A DNA stretch of 48,670 nt from a virus. The notes under the pieces were generated by a model. The model did not search any database. It had not been told where the DNA came from and was given only the letters and a program-made list of their open reading frames with translations. Both the position numbers and the translations under genes were made by a program. The stretch lies in the IMG/VR virus record IMGVR_UViG_3300044981_000082, positions 1-48,670 of that record, one strand, 5' to 3'. This document shows positions 36,189-43,237 of the stretch, in pieces (position 1 is the first letter of the stretch; the number at the start of each line of letters is the position of its first letter).

Positions 36189-38324
36189 TTGAAAGCAAGA
36201 ATAAAAATATTTGCGGTGGCGTTCCTCGTCCTGATGGGGTGGGCGGTCTCGCCGGCTAGTGCGCAGACTCTTATCGACGGTGAGCAGCTAAGTACACCTA
36301 GCGCGTGCAGCGGCTCAATCGTTAATAAAGGATGCGTCTGCAACGGCGCGGCTACCGCTGGCGTGTTCAATTGCTCAGTAACTTGCCCTTCGAGCGGCGC
36401 GATCAATATCTGTTCGTGCATCACCTCGGGAACCGTCACCGACACCCTTACTGAGACTACGCAGTCGGCGACCGTCAATTCACGGATGCGTATTTTGTCA
36501 GCTAGTGCGCCCGCTCAAAGTCTAGAAGAAGCTGATATTCTGAGCACAAACACAAGCAGTTATAACATTCGCTCGACAGCGGGCGTATCTACGCCGTCGC
36601 ATACCACCACGCTAGCTTGTATGACTGGTCTAACGGCAACACCATTCGACCTAGCCGGTGGACAGGTGAATTCCACGGCGAGCAATACTTGGGTCGGCGC
36701 TCCCGTTGGTAGCGTTCCTATCACGGCGATCAGTTGCGCCGCTGGAACTTGTACGGCGACGACTCTTGTAACCGAAGGCTACACGAACGGACAGAACATC
36801 ACTATCACTGGCAATTCGATCGGTGCTTGCAACGCCGCATTCAGTATCACGGCTCTCACAGGAACTACGTTTTCATTTTCGTCTGGAAGTTGCACCACGG
36901 GAACAGGTGGCGCGTCCTTTCCCACGAATACGCTACTTGCTGATGCGTCTGAATTAGGGATGGTCTGTAATTGCACCAACGGCGGGCAGACGGCTATTAG
37001 CTCTGTATTGCCGTCGTACACTATTCAAGGTAATACGGTGTCCACTCCCGCTCTTGTCCATTCTAGCGTCGTGACATCAAATAAGGGGCCAGATGGAACT
37101 AATCTACTGACCGCACCGATCACTGGAACCAACGTGGTTGTGACGGGCACAACCAGAACGAACCTATCGACGATTGCTAGTTACATTGGAACCGTGCAGC
37201 CAGTCTTTATTCCACATGGAACTCCTGCTTCGACTAATTCCACAGGAGCATCGCAAACGGGGCCGATAGCGACCGGCATTTCAGTGGGAGATTGTCTAGT
37301 CGCGTCCTGTTCTATGGATTTGACGGGCAGTACCCTATCGCTCGGTGGTGGTGGTACTGATTCATACTCATTAGTGAAGGCATGCCCTTGGGGAGGTTCC
37401 GCTGCCTATCCATCGGTCGTTTATAAAGCAGTTCATACTTCTGGGGGAACGGCCCCAACGGTGACTGCGAGCTCAGCAATAACCCCTATCCTGTGCACTA
37501 GTACGGCATGGACCGGACCATCCGGAACTACTTGTCCGGTAATTGGGACGCCAGCGTGCTCCGATAACAACGGAATCGTGAATATTGTCGGCAATGGTAC
37601 TACGGCGACAGTAACTATGGCTGGGGTGGAGAGCCTAGCGACCGGACAATTGGTGTCGATTAATAACAATTCGGTATCAGGCTTTAATGTCACGACTGGC
37701 GCGATAACGATTACGAGCATAACAACATTCACTTTCGCAAGTTCGACTAACGCGACTGGAACTGGTGGGACGGCGAGCGCTACATCAAACGTTCCGATTC
37801 TTGCACCGGGAGATGCGGGCGCTGTCGTTGGCGCACAAGTAGTGTGGTGGTTCTTCAATACATTGAACCTCACTCCCTACTTCAATCAGCAACCGCAATC
37901 GGGCGATCCGCTAGCAAGCGTGTTCAGTACTGCGGGAAGTGGGCGTTCCAGTCATTCGGCAACGTATCCGGTTACAAACACAGCGGCACTTAGCAACTAT
38001 TCTGTTACGGGTAATGCTGCTGTTGGACCGGGACAATTCACTGGCGGACAGACATTTCTATTCGGACCAGCAACGCCGACACCCACACTCACGGCAACGC
38101 CCAGCGCAACCCCAACTCTCACAGCCACCCCCTCAGCCACTCCAACGCTTACGGCGACACCGAGCACGACGCCAACAGTAAGTGCTACATTATCTGCCAC
38201 TCCAAGTACAACTCCAACCACAACAACAAGTGCAACGCCGTCACCTACACCTGCGCCTGGATCTTGTGCTCAAAGTAATCGTGGGGGAAGTTATCAGTGT
38301 TATGGAAGACCTACGATTTTTTAG
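36189..38324 (+). CDS. Large exported Thr/Pro-rich protein (711 aa)
   Basis: The best start is TTG at 36189, one base after the previous stop, giving MKARIKIFAVAFLVLMGWAVSPASAQT, a typical signal peptide with ASA cleavage; there is no clear ribosome binding site. The mature part is beta-rich, with many Cys and repeated units such as VPITAISCAAGTCTATTLVTEGYTNGQNITI and TTFSFSSGSCTTGTGG. From about residue 630 there is a Thr/Pro/Ser tract with TLTATPSATPTLTATPS units, then a short Cys-containing end. It looks like a surface adhesin or stalked fibre that is secreted. A role in the virion is uncertain because virions are assembled in the cytoplasm. Confidence 0.7.
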   Translation: MKARIKIFAVAFLVLMGWAVSPASAQTLIDGEQLSTPSACSGSIVNKGCVCNGAATAGVFNCSVTCPSSGAINICSCITSGTVTDTLTETTQSATVNSRMRILSASAPAQSLEEADILSTNTSSYNIRSTAGVSTPSHTTTLACMTGLTATPFDLAGGQVNSTASNTWVGAPVGSVPITAISCAAGTCTATTLVTEGYTNGQNITITGNSIGACNAAFSITALTGTTFSFSSGSCTTGTGGASFPTNTLLADASELGMVCNCTNGGQTAISSVLPSYTIQGNTVSTPALVHSSVVTSNKGPDGTNLLTAPITGTNVVVTGTTRTNLSTIASYIGTVQPVFIPHGTPASTNSTGASQTGPIATGISVGDCLVASCSMDLTGSTLSLGGGGTDSYSLVKACPWGGSAAYPSVVYKAVHTSGGTAPTVTASSAITPILCTSTAWTGPSGTTCPVIGTPACSDNNGIVNIVGNGTTATVTMAGVESLATGQLVSINNNSVSGFNVTTGAITITSITTFTFASSTNATGTGGTASATSNVPILAPGDAGAVVGAQVVWWFFNTLNLTPYFNQQPQSGDPLASVFSTAGSGRSSHSATYPVTNTAALSNYSVTGNAAVGPGQFTGGQTFLFGPATPTPTLTATPSATPTLTATPSATPTLTATPSTTPTVSATLSATPSTTPTTTTSATPSPTPAPGSCAQSNRGGSYQCYGRPTIF
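38082..38250 (+). repeat. Tandem Thr/Pro-coding repeats at the end of the exported protein
   Basis: The DNA repeats short units coding TATPSATPTL, imperfect at base level (for example ACGCCCAGCGCAACCCCAAC and CACCCCCTCAGCCACTCCAA). It forms a mucin-like stalk. A similar tract occurs in the gene at 41489 (about 42280-42440). Confidence 0.65.
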
Positions 38325-38336
38325 AGGAGAGTCTGC

Positions 38337-38666
38337 GTGAGTGAGAATCATGAATCTGCACAAGTTACTACATGGGAAAAAATACGCTACGCAATGGATC
38401 GTTGGGGTTTGCCGGTAGTTGCTTTAGCTGTGGTATCTACTTTGTTTTGGCGTAATATGAATAGCCAGGATGAATTCGCTCGACAGACTTTGCTTCAACA
38501 AGGCCAGGCTATTCAACTTGCAACCGAAATGCATGAAGACCATAAAAGAATCATATCAATCCAAGAAACTATGGCTACAGCTACAACAGATCAAACAAGC
38601 TTACTTGCCGAAGCTAATCGTTTATTGCAAAAGATAAATGATGAGCAACATGGAAGAGATAAATAA
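38337..38666 (+). CDS. Small membrane-anchored coiled-coil protein (possible inner-membrane spanin or similar)
   Basis: A GTG start has AGGAG about 9 bases upstream. After a short N-terminus, WGLPVVALAVVSTLFW (about 23-38) is one membrane segment, followed by a long polar helix (QTLLQQGQAIQLATEMHEDHKRIISIQETMATATTDQTSLLAEANRLLQKI). One anchor and a long periplasmic helix are the layout of i-spanins. It opens a group of four small membrane-associated or lytic genes. Function by topology only. Confidence 0.6.
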   Translation: MSENHESAQVTTWEKIRYAMDRWGLPVVALAVVSTLFWRNMNSQDEFARQTLLQQGQAIQLATEMHEDHKRIISIQETMATATTDQTSLLAEANRLLQKINDEQHGRDK

Positions 38667-39002
38667 ATGAACGGAGGAGTAGATCATAGTGTACCCTGGT
38701 GGGTACAAGCTATTGGAGTAGTAGGCGTTACTGCTGCTATAGCTTTGTATCTCGTTTATTGGGTAACAAATACGGTATCTACACAACTTACTACAATTAA
38801 TACACAAGTAACAAATAACCTTGTACAAAGTGCAGCTATTTTAAAAGCAGTACAAGATGCGGAAAACGATCCAGCAGTGATAGCTTTCCGGAAATTACAA
38901 CTGCGATTCGCTCTGCAAGAATGCATTAACAACTCTAAGTCCCCGACGCAAACTCGAGACTGTATTGATATAGGCAAAGAGGGTGGGGTACAATTTCAAT
39001 AG
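38667..39002 (+). CDS. Small membrane protein of the lysis-like cassette (111 aa)
   Basis: The ATG follows the previous stop directly. VPWWVQAIGVVGVTAAIALYLVYWVT (about 9-34) is a membrane segment. The rest is a polar helix with KAVQDAENDPAVIAFRKLQLRFALQECINN and two Cys. One membrane helix plus a soluble part is compatible with a pinholin-like protein, a spanin or an anti-holin. It overlaps the following gene's upstream region. Confidence 0.58.
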   Translation: MNGGVDHSVPWWVQAIGVVGVTAAIALYLVYWVTNTVSTQLTTINTQVTNNLVQSAAILKAVQDAENDPAVIAFRKLQLRFALQECINNSKSPTQTRDCIDIGKEGGVQFQ

Positions 39003-39012
39003 AGGGAGTAAC

Positions 39013-39192
39013 ATGGAGGAACGTATGTTTTCAGACCCTTTAAAGCTAATACCGTTGGTTGGTTTCTTAGCCGGCACTCTTGGCTTGTTCACAGGCCATC
39101 TTACAACTGACCAAGCAATGGCGGTGTTCGGAATATCTGGCATTGCGCACACAGGTATTAGTTCCGTGAATAACATTAATCCAAAGGATTAA
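39013..39192 (+). CDS. Putative holin-like small membrane protein (59 aa)
   Basis: The ATG at 39013 has GGGAG four bases upstream; an ATG at 39025 has GGAGG five bases upstream and is nearly as good. The product has DPLKLIPLVGFLAGTLGLFTGHLTTDQAMAVFGISGIAHTG, one or two hydrophobic segments, in the size range of small holins. It lies directly before the endolysin-like gene. Topology and position support a holin, but no family match is claimed. Confidence 0.55.
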   Translation: MEERMFSDPLKLIPLVGFLAGTLGLFTGHLTTDQAMAVFGISGIAHTGISSVNNINPKD

Positions 39193-39194
39193 GT

Positions 39195-39584
39195 ATGCCA
39201 GCGCCTGCAAAAACCATGCCTAGCGATGCTTTCTTTCAACTCGTTGGAGCACGTTGGAAGCTCGTTAAAGCTATTTGCATACGGGAATCTAACGGCGATT
39301 CAATGGCTGTAGGTGACAACGGAGATGCCCAAGGGCTATTTCAATTGCATGCAGCTTTTGCACAGGATTACGTAATACCTGCGGGTAGCGCTGTTATGGT
39401 TATCCTTCGTGGTGTGCCTTTTGTGAGCATTAACATCATGTCTAAATTCATCGCACTCTGTGGATCTGCCATGAAAGATACTGACGTACTCGGTAATTTT
39501 CATGACGGACACAAAGGGTGGACAGAGCGTGGAGACAAAGATTCTTACGTAAAGGATGTAATGGCAATTTTAGCCAAACTATAA
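39195..39584 (+). CDS. Lytic transglycosylase-like endolysin
   Basis: AAGGA precedes the ATG. AICIRESNGDSMAVGDNGDAQGLFQLHAAFAQDY is the Slt-type lytic transglycosylase signature: the catalytic Glu at about 31 in E-S-x-G, and the G-x-x-Q-x-x-G-L-F-Q-L-H region. At 129 residues it is a compact domain with no signal peptide or SAR anchor, so it would need a holin to reach the cell wall, which fits the small membrane proteins upstream. It cuts peptidoglycan between MurNAc and GlcNAc at lysis. Confidence 0.8.
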   Translation: MPAPAKTMPSDAFFQLVGARWKLVKAICIRESNGDSMAVGDNGDAQGLFQLHAAFAQDYVIPAGSAVMVILRGVPFVSINIMSKFIALCGSAMKDTDVLGNFHDGHKGWTERGDKDSYVKDVMAILAKL

Positions 39585-39600
39585 CAGAAGGAGTGCGAGA

Positions 39601-39876
39601 ATGAAAAAACGAATGGTTGGGATCGTAATCGCGGCTACACTCTTTATCGGATGTAGCTCCACACAACAGGCGCAATTCCAGGCTCAGCTGCAAACTGTGG
39701 TGAAGAATCTTACCGCAGAGCAGTGTGCCAATCCCGTGGCTACTGTGGCGAATATACCGGCGGGATTCCTTACGCCTGCACAGATGGCGCAGTTGGGCAA
39801 TTTGCTGTGTGCAGGTGCGTTCGGTACGCAGGCAGCGCCGACCACTGCGCCCGGCATGAATCCGGTGCTTAAATAG
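39601..39876 (+). CDS. Small lipoprotein
   Basis: AAGGAG lies nine bases before the ATG. MKKRMVGIVIAATLFIGCSST is a lipoprotein signal peptide with a lipobox ending in Cys 18. The mature part is Gln/Ala/Thr-rich (QQAQFQAQLQTVVKNLTAEQCANPVATVANIP) with a hydrophobic Gly/Leu stretch and a Thr/Pro end (APTTAPGMNP). Its place after the endolysin suggests an outer-membrane spanin subunit, although o-spanins are usually shorter and more Pro-rich. An alternative is a superinfection-exclusion lipoprotein. Confidence 0.65.
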   Translation: MKKRMVGIVIAATLFIGCSSTQQAQFQAQLQTVVKNLTAEQCANPVATVANIPAGFLTPAQMAQLGNLLCAGAFGTQAAPTTAPGMNPVLK

Positions 39877-39911
39877 AGTACTAAATAACTCTCAATAGAA
39901 GGAGACAGGAT

Positions 39912-40358
39912 ATGAGTTCAGGAGCACCAATAACGAGTAGCGCCTCAGGCGCTGAAGGCGGCGCCAGCGGGTCGAACACTGGTTTGACCGAAGCCCAGCT
40001 GCAGGCAATCACTGCGGCAATCGCAGCGGGCGTACAGACTGGTGTGAGCCAGGCCATGAGCCAGGCAAGCCAGGAAATCGCCAAGCAAGTTGCGGAGAGT
40101 ATCTCCGGCGCGACAGATAGCGATAGTGGCTATCTCGTGCGCACGTCAATCGATCCAGGCGACAGTCAACGACGAGCCGAGAACCATCGCAATCGCGTCG
40201 AGGCATACTGCGAACAAGCTCTCGCCGATTGTATCGAATTTCGCAAGGCCTGCGACTCGTTGATCCTGCGCAAGATTTCCCAGGACAGCGATCACCATGC
40301 CGGCCTGCCGCCGATGGCACCGCGCGCAGCCAGCGGCCCTGGAGTCACCGCGTCGTAA
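39912..40358 (+). CDS. Hypothetical protein, 148 aa
   Basis: AAGGAG precedes the ATG. The N-terminus is Ser/Ala/Gly-rich, then a helix (LTEAQLQAITAAIAAGVQTGVSQAMSQASQEIAKQVAESI), and a second helical part with two Cys (NHRNRVEAYCEQALADCIEFRKACDSLILRKI). No signal peptide. It lies between the lysis genes and the phosphatase-like gene. Function unknown. Confidence 0.55.
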   Translation: MSSGAPITSSASGAEGGASGSNTGLTEAQLQAITAAIAAGVQTGVSQAMSQASQEIAKQVAESISGATDSDSGYLVRTSIDPGDSQRRAENHRNRVEAYCEQALADCIEFRKACDSLILRKISQDSDHHAGLPPMAPRAASGPGVTAS

Positions 40359-40369
40359 GTAAGGGAGCT

Positions 40370-40399
40370 GTGGTGCTGGGTGCGTATCTCCAGCACCAC
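40370..40399 (+). promoter_or_regulatory. Perfect 10-bp hairpin over the start region of the phosphatase-like gene
   Basis: GTGGTGCTGG (40370-40379) pairs exactly with CCAGCACCAC (40390-40399) around a 10-base loop. It begins after a GGGAG motif (40363-40367) and contains two GTG codons in frame with the phosphatase-like gene. It could block a GTG start or end transcription weakly. Confidence 0.6.
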
Positions 40400-40408
40400 A
40401 CAAATAAC

Positions 40409-40873
40409 ATGCTAAAAATGACATTTAATAGAATTGCAAAGCGTGTATTCATAGGTGGCGGGCCTATGGATGCTAATGATATACAATCACTAATCTCTGC
40501 AGGTATTGTAGCTGTTGTTGATTGTAGAGAGCTAGATGATAATCAGCTCGTTGCAGGTGCTGAACGTAGCGAGATCGAGATCTTGCATAATCCAACAGCT
40601 GACGATGGTACACCAAAGCCTGCAAGCTGGTTCGAGGCCGGTTATAATTTTGCGCATTTAATCCTGCAAAACAAAGACGGGGCCGCGTATTTTCATTGTG
40701 ACGCAGGACGAAATCGTGGTCCAAGTATGGGTTATTATTTCATGCGTCGCGAGTACGGTCTATTCGGTGACGATGTGAAGCACATCATGCACGTCCACAG
40801 GCCTATCACCGATGTTGGTGGTATCAGATACGCTGACGATGCCGACGCCGCGTTGAGACTTATCGCGGGATAA
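40409..40873 (+). CDS. Dual-specificity-phosphatase-like protein
   Basis: The protein has FHCDAGRNRGPSM, the H-C-x5-R-(G/S) phosphate loop with Cys near 97 and Arg near 103, after a strand (KDGAAYFHC), and VVDCRELDD and NPTADDGTPKP, which match the fold and the general-acid loop of dual-specificity phosphatases. It lacks a signal peptide. The ATG at 40409 is used here but has no ribosome binding site; a GTG at 40373 in the same frame follows GGGAG by five bases and lies inside the hairpin at 40370-40399. Such phosphatases are rare in phages. Possible targets are host phosphoproteins, nucleotides or RNA 5' ends. Confidence 0.72.
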   Translation: MLKMTFNRIAKRVFIGGGPMDANDIQSLISAGIVAVVDCRELDDNQLVAGAERSEIEILHNPTADDGTPKPASWFEAGYNFAHLILQNKDGAAYFHCDAGRNRGPSMGYYFMRREYGLFGDDVKHIMHVHRPITDVGGIRYADDADAALRLIAG

Positions 40874-40892
40874 CCGTTTCGGGAGTTCTACT

Positions 40893-41489
40893 GTGGCTTT
40901 AGTAGATGATAGCCCTCTTCAAGAAAACAACGTAATAAACGATTGGATTGCGGGTAATTCGCGCATCTTCAATCGTACTTACGTATTCACAGACGAAGAA
41001 GCTGCAGATTCTATCGCAGCGGCGTTTCTAACAATAAAATTGAACCCAAATGATTTAGATGCAAATGCTTTACTTCAAGTCAAGATCACGCAAATACTTA
41101 CAGTAAACGGTGTCGTGACTCCTCCAGGTACGATGGAGTTTGCAATCTTCGCAAGCCAGTACAACGCACAAGTAAACGCAGGCACGACTTACTATTATGA
41201 TATTACAATTATCACAGCGGCTGGTTACACGTACACGGCTGAAACAGGTACAATTTTCTTTCAACAGGGCGTGACACAAGCAGATGCGGCCGGCACTCCT
41301 AGTGCACAACCTGATCAAGGCATACCTATTTTTAGAGGTTATGCTGCTCAACCACCCACGACAGGCGGCCCATATAACTTAGGAGATACATTTAACAACA
41401 ATAATCCTGTAGTCGGCGGGCCTAGCGGATGGATATGTACAGCCGCGGGCACTCCTGGAACTTGGAGCGTGATTAGTAATATAGTTTGA
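40893..41489 (+). CDS. Tail fibre-like beta protein (198 aa)
   Basis: A GTG start has GGGAG seven bases upstream. The product is beta-rich (AAFLTIKLNPNDLDANALLQVKITQILTVNGVV, TYYYDITIITAAGYTYTAETGTIFF) and ends with YNLGDTFNNNNPVVGGPSGWICTAAGTPGTWSVI, a Y-x2-G-D...G-W-x-C-x2-A-G-x-P-G-x-W motif common at the ends of phage fibres and tailspikes. It lies just before the exported protein at 41489 and the nozzle. Likely a tail or head fibre. Confidence 0.65.
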   Translation: MALVDDSPLQENNVINDWIAGNSRIFNRTYVFTDEEAADSIAAAFLTIKLNPNDLDANALLQVKITQILTVNGVVTPPGTMEFAIFASQYNAQVNAGTTYYYDITIITAAGYTYTAETGTIFFQQGVTQADAAGTPSAQPDQGIPIFRGYAAQPPTTGGPYNLGDTFNNNNPVVGGPSGWICTAAGTPGTWSVISNIV

Positions 41490-43237
41490 TGGCACGTAAG
41501 ATAGAAATAATAATCATCGTACTCTTTACGTTGCTAGGCTTGTCTATAGCAACAGCTCTAGCTGTTGCTGTACATGTTAGAGATGGTGCAGTAAGCGAAG
41601 ATGGTGCTAACTGCCCAACATCTGGTACGAGTTCTTTTACGAATACTTATACCGATACAATAGGCAACGAGATTCATATTATAGTTCAAGGTCAAGGAAC
41701 CACTGTCAATCCTACTTGTTCCACAATAACGGATAACAAAGGCGATACTTTTTTCAACATGTTTCCTGGAGGTTTTAGTGGTTCGCTAACTACTGATTTC
41801 ACTATTAATCAACTCTTTATCGCTCGCAACGTAGCTGGTGGTGCTACAACTTTTACGTGTACTTATGCTAATAGTGGGGCAGGTGGACAATGCGATATAA
41901 CTATGAGTGTTATGGAATGGTCAAATACTGGAACAGGAAATCCTACTTTAGATACTAATGGTTCAAACGGCAATTCCTATACTTCAAATACTACAAATTT
42001 AACCACAGGTACAGGTGGTACATTAACAAGAACAGATGATTACGCCGTAGCCATATTTGGATTATTCACATCAGGTACACTAGCAACTGGTCCTACGGGT
42101 GGATACACCGTATCCACTGGAGTTAATGGACAACTAATACCAGCGTGGAACGCAACGGTAGGGACTGTGGCTCCAGTATGCTCTCTAACTACAAATTCTA
42201 CTGTTAGAGGACATGCGGCATACGCAGCTATATTACTTGGTCCAACATCCAGTACTACGCCTACGATATCGCCTACAGTAACTGTTACAGCAACAGCTAC
42301 ACTTACGCCAACAGCTACAGCTACACTCACAGCTACCCCTTCGGCTACTATGACTGGCCCGACACCTTCGCCTACGCCTAGTATCACAGCCACTATTAGT
42401 ACTACACCAACTGCTACACCTACGGCTATGTCAACTCCAGGCCGTGGATTTGGCAGTTGTTACGTTAACTCGCCGCCAGGAGTAATGTTGAATGATGTAG
42501 TCATAGGCGAGGTTACATACGATAGTTTCTTTGGTAGCTATGTACTTACTCCACCAGACTCTTCATGGCATCAGTTTGCTAACTGGGATTTAAACCTTGC
42601 TGATGTTACATGGTATTACCATGATGCTACAGCAAGCGAACCACCGATTTATTTGTGGAGTTTGAGTACAGATGTATCTATCGTTTGTGGTATTTTTAGT
42701 CAACGAGGGAATCCAACCCCCAGTAGCCCACTTGATGTTATAGGTATTCCACAAAATCATTGTGGATCTCCTTCTACATGTACAGCGCTAAGCATTACTC
42801 CAACACTGCCGAATGACATAATTGGATTTGGTGGAGGAAAGTTTACTATTGGTTTAATACTAGGACCAAATAACTCTGGCCTTGGATCGACTACCTCGTG
42901 GGTGCCTGGGTTTTTCGAGGGTGCAGATTTCGATAACATGGGCGAGGCCGGTTATTATTTACCCTCTATGTGTAGAAGTGCAGGACCAACAGGAAATGTG
43001 ACTAACACTGTGACAGCCGTTGCAGAAGCTTCGGAGTTTATGTTTGCTCTTAAAGCTGCGGCAACTACATGTCCGAGTCCAACGGCGAGTGCAACTTCGA
43101 CGGGGTCTCCAGGCACGCCAACTATTACACCTACTCCGCGAGCGACACCGACTACTAAGTGCTCGTGTACTCCAACTCAAACTATTCAATGGTTTACTCC
43201 AACTCTCTCAGCTACTCCGAGTGCGACGCCTACTTAG
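41489..43237 (+). CDS. Exported Thr/Pro-rich protein with signal anchor (582 aa)
   Basis: The ATG shares bases with the previous stop (TGATG). KIEIIIIVLFTLLGLSIATALAVAVHV is a signal peptide or anchor. The mature part has a beta domain (residues about 30-255), then a TATPTL-type tract (about 265-315, TATATLTPTATATLTATPS), another beta domain with Cys (about 320-520), and a Pro/Thr C-terminal tail (TPTLSATPSATPT). The plan resembles the exported protein at 36189. Two folded units held by Thr/Pro stalks are typical of cell-surface adhesins. Its role in a phage is unexplained. Confidence 0.7.
   Translation: MARKIEIIIIVLFTLLGLSIATALAVAVHVRDGAVSEDGANCPTSGTSSFTNTYTDTIGNEIHIIVQGQGTTVNPTCSTITDNKGDTFFNMFPGGFSGSLTTDFTINQLFIARNVAGGATTFTCTYANSGAGGQCDITMSVMEWSNTGTGNPTLDTNGSNGNSYTSNTTNLTTGTGGTLTRTDDYAVAIFGLFTSGTLATGPTGGYTVSTGVNGQLIPAWNATVGTVAPVCSLTTNSTVRGHAAYAAILLGPTSSTTPTISPTVTVTATATLTPTATATLTATPSATMTGPTPSPTPSITATISTTPTATPTAMSTPGRGFGSCYVNSPPGVMLNDVVIGEVTYDSFFGSYVLTPPDSSWHQFANWDLNLADVTWYYHDATASEPPIYLWSLSTDVSIVCGIFSQRGNPTPSSPLDVIGIPQNHCGSPSTCTALSITPTLPNDIIGFGGGKFTIGLILGPNNSGLGSTTSWVPGFFEGADFDNMGEAGYYLPSMCRSAGPTGNVTNTVTAVAEASEFMFALKAAATTCPSPTASATSTGSPGTPTITPTPRATPTTKCSCTPTQTIQWFTPTLSATPSATPT

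Noticed and set aside
38082-38250. Thr/Pro repeat DNA as a possible CRISPR or satellite
   Set aside because: The repeats keep one reading frame and code TATPSATP units; it is a protein stalk.
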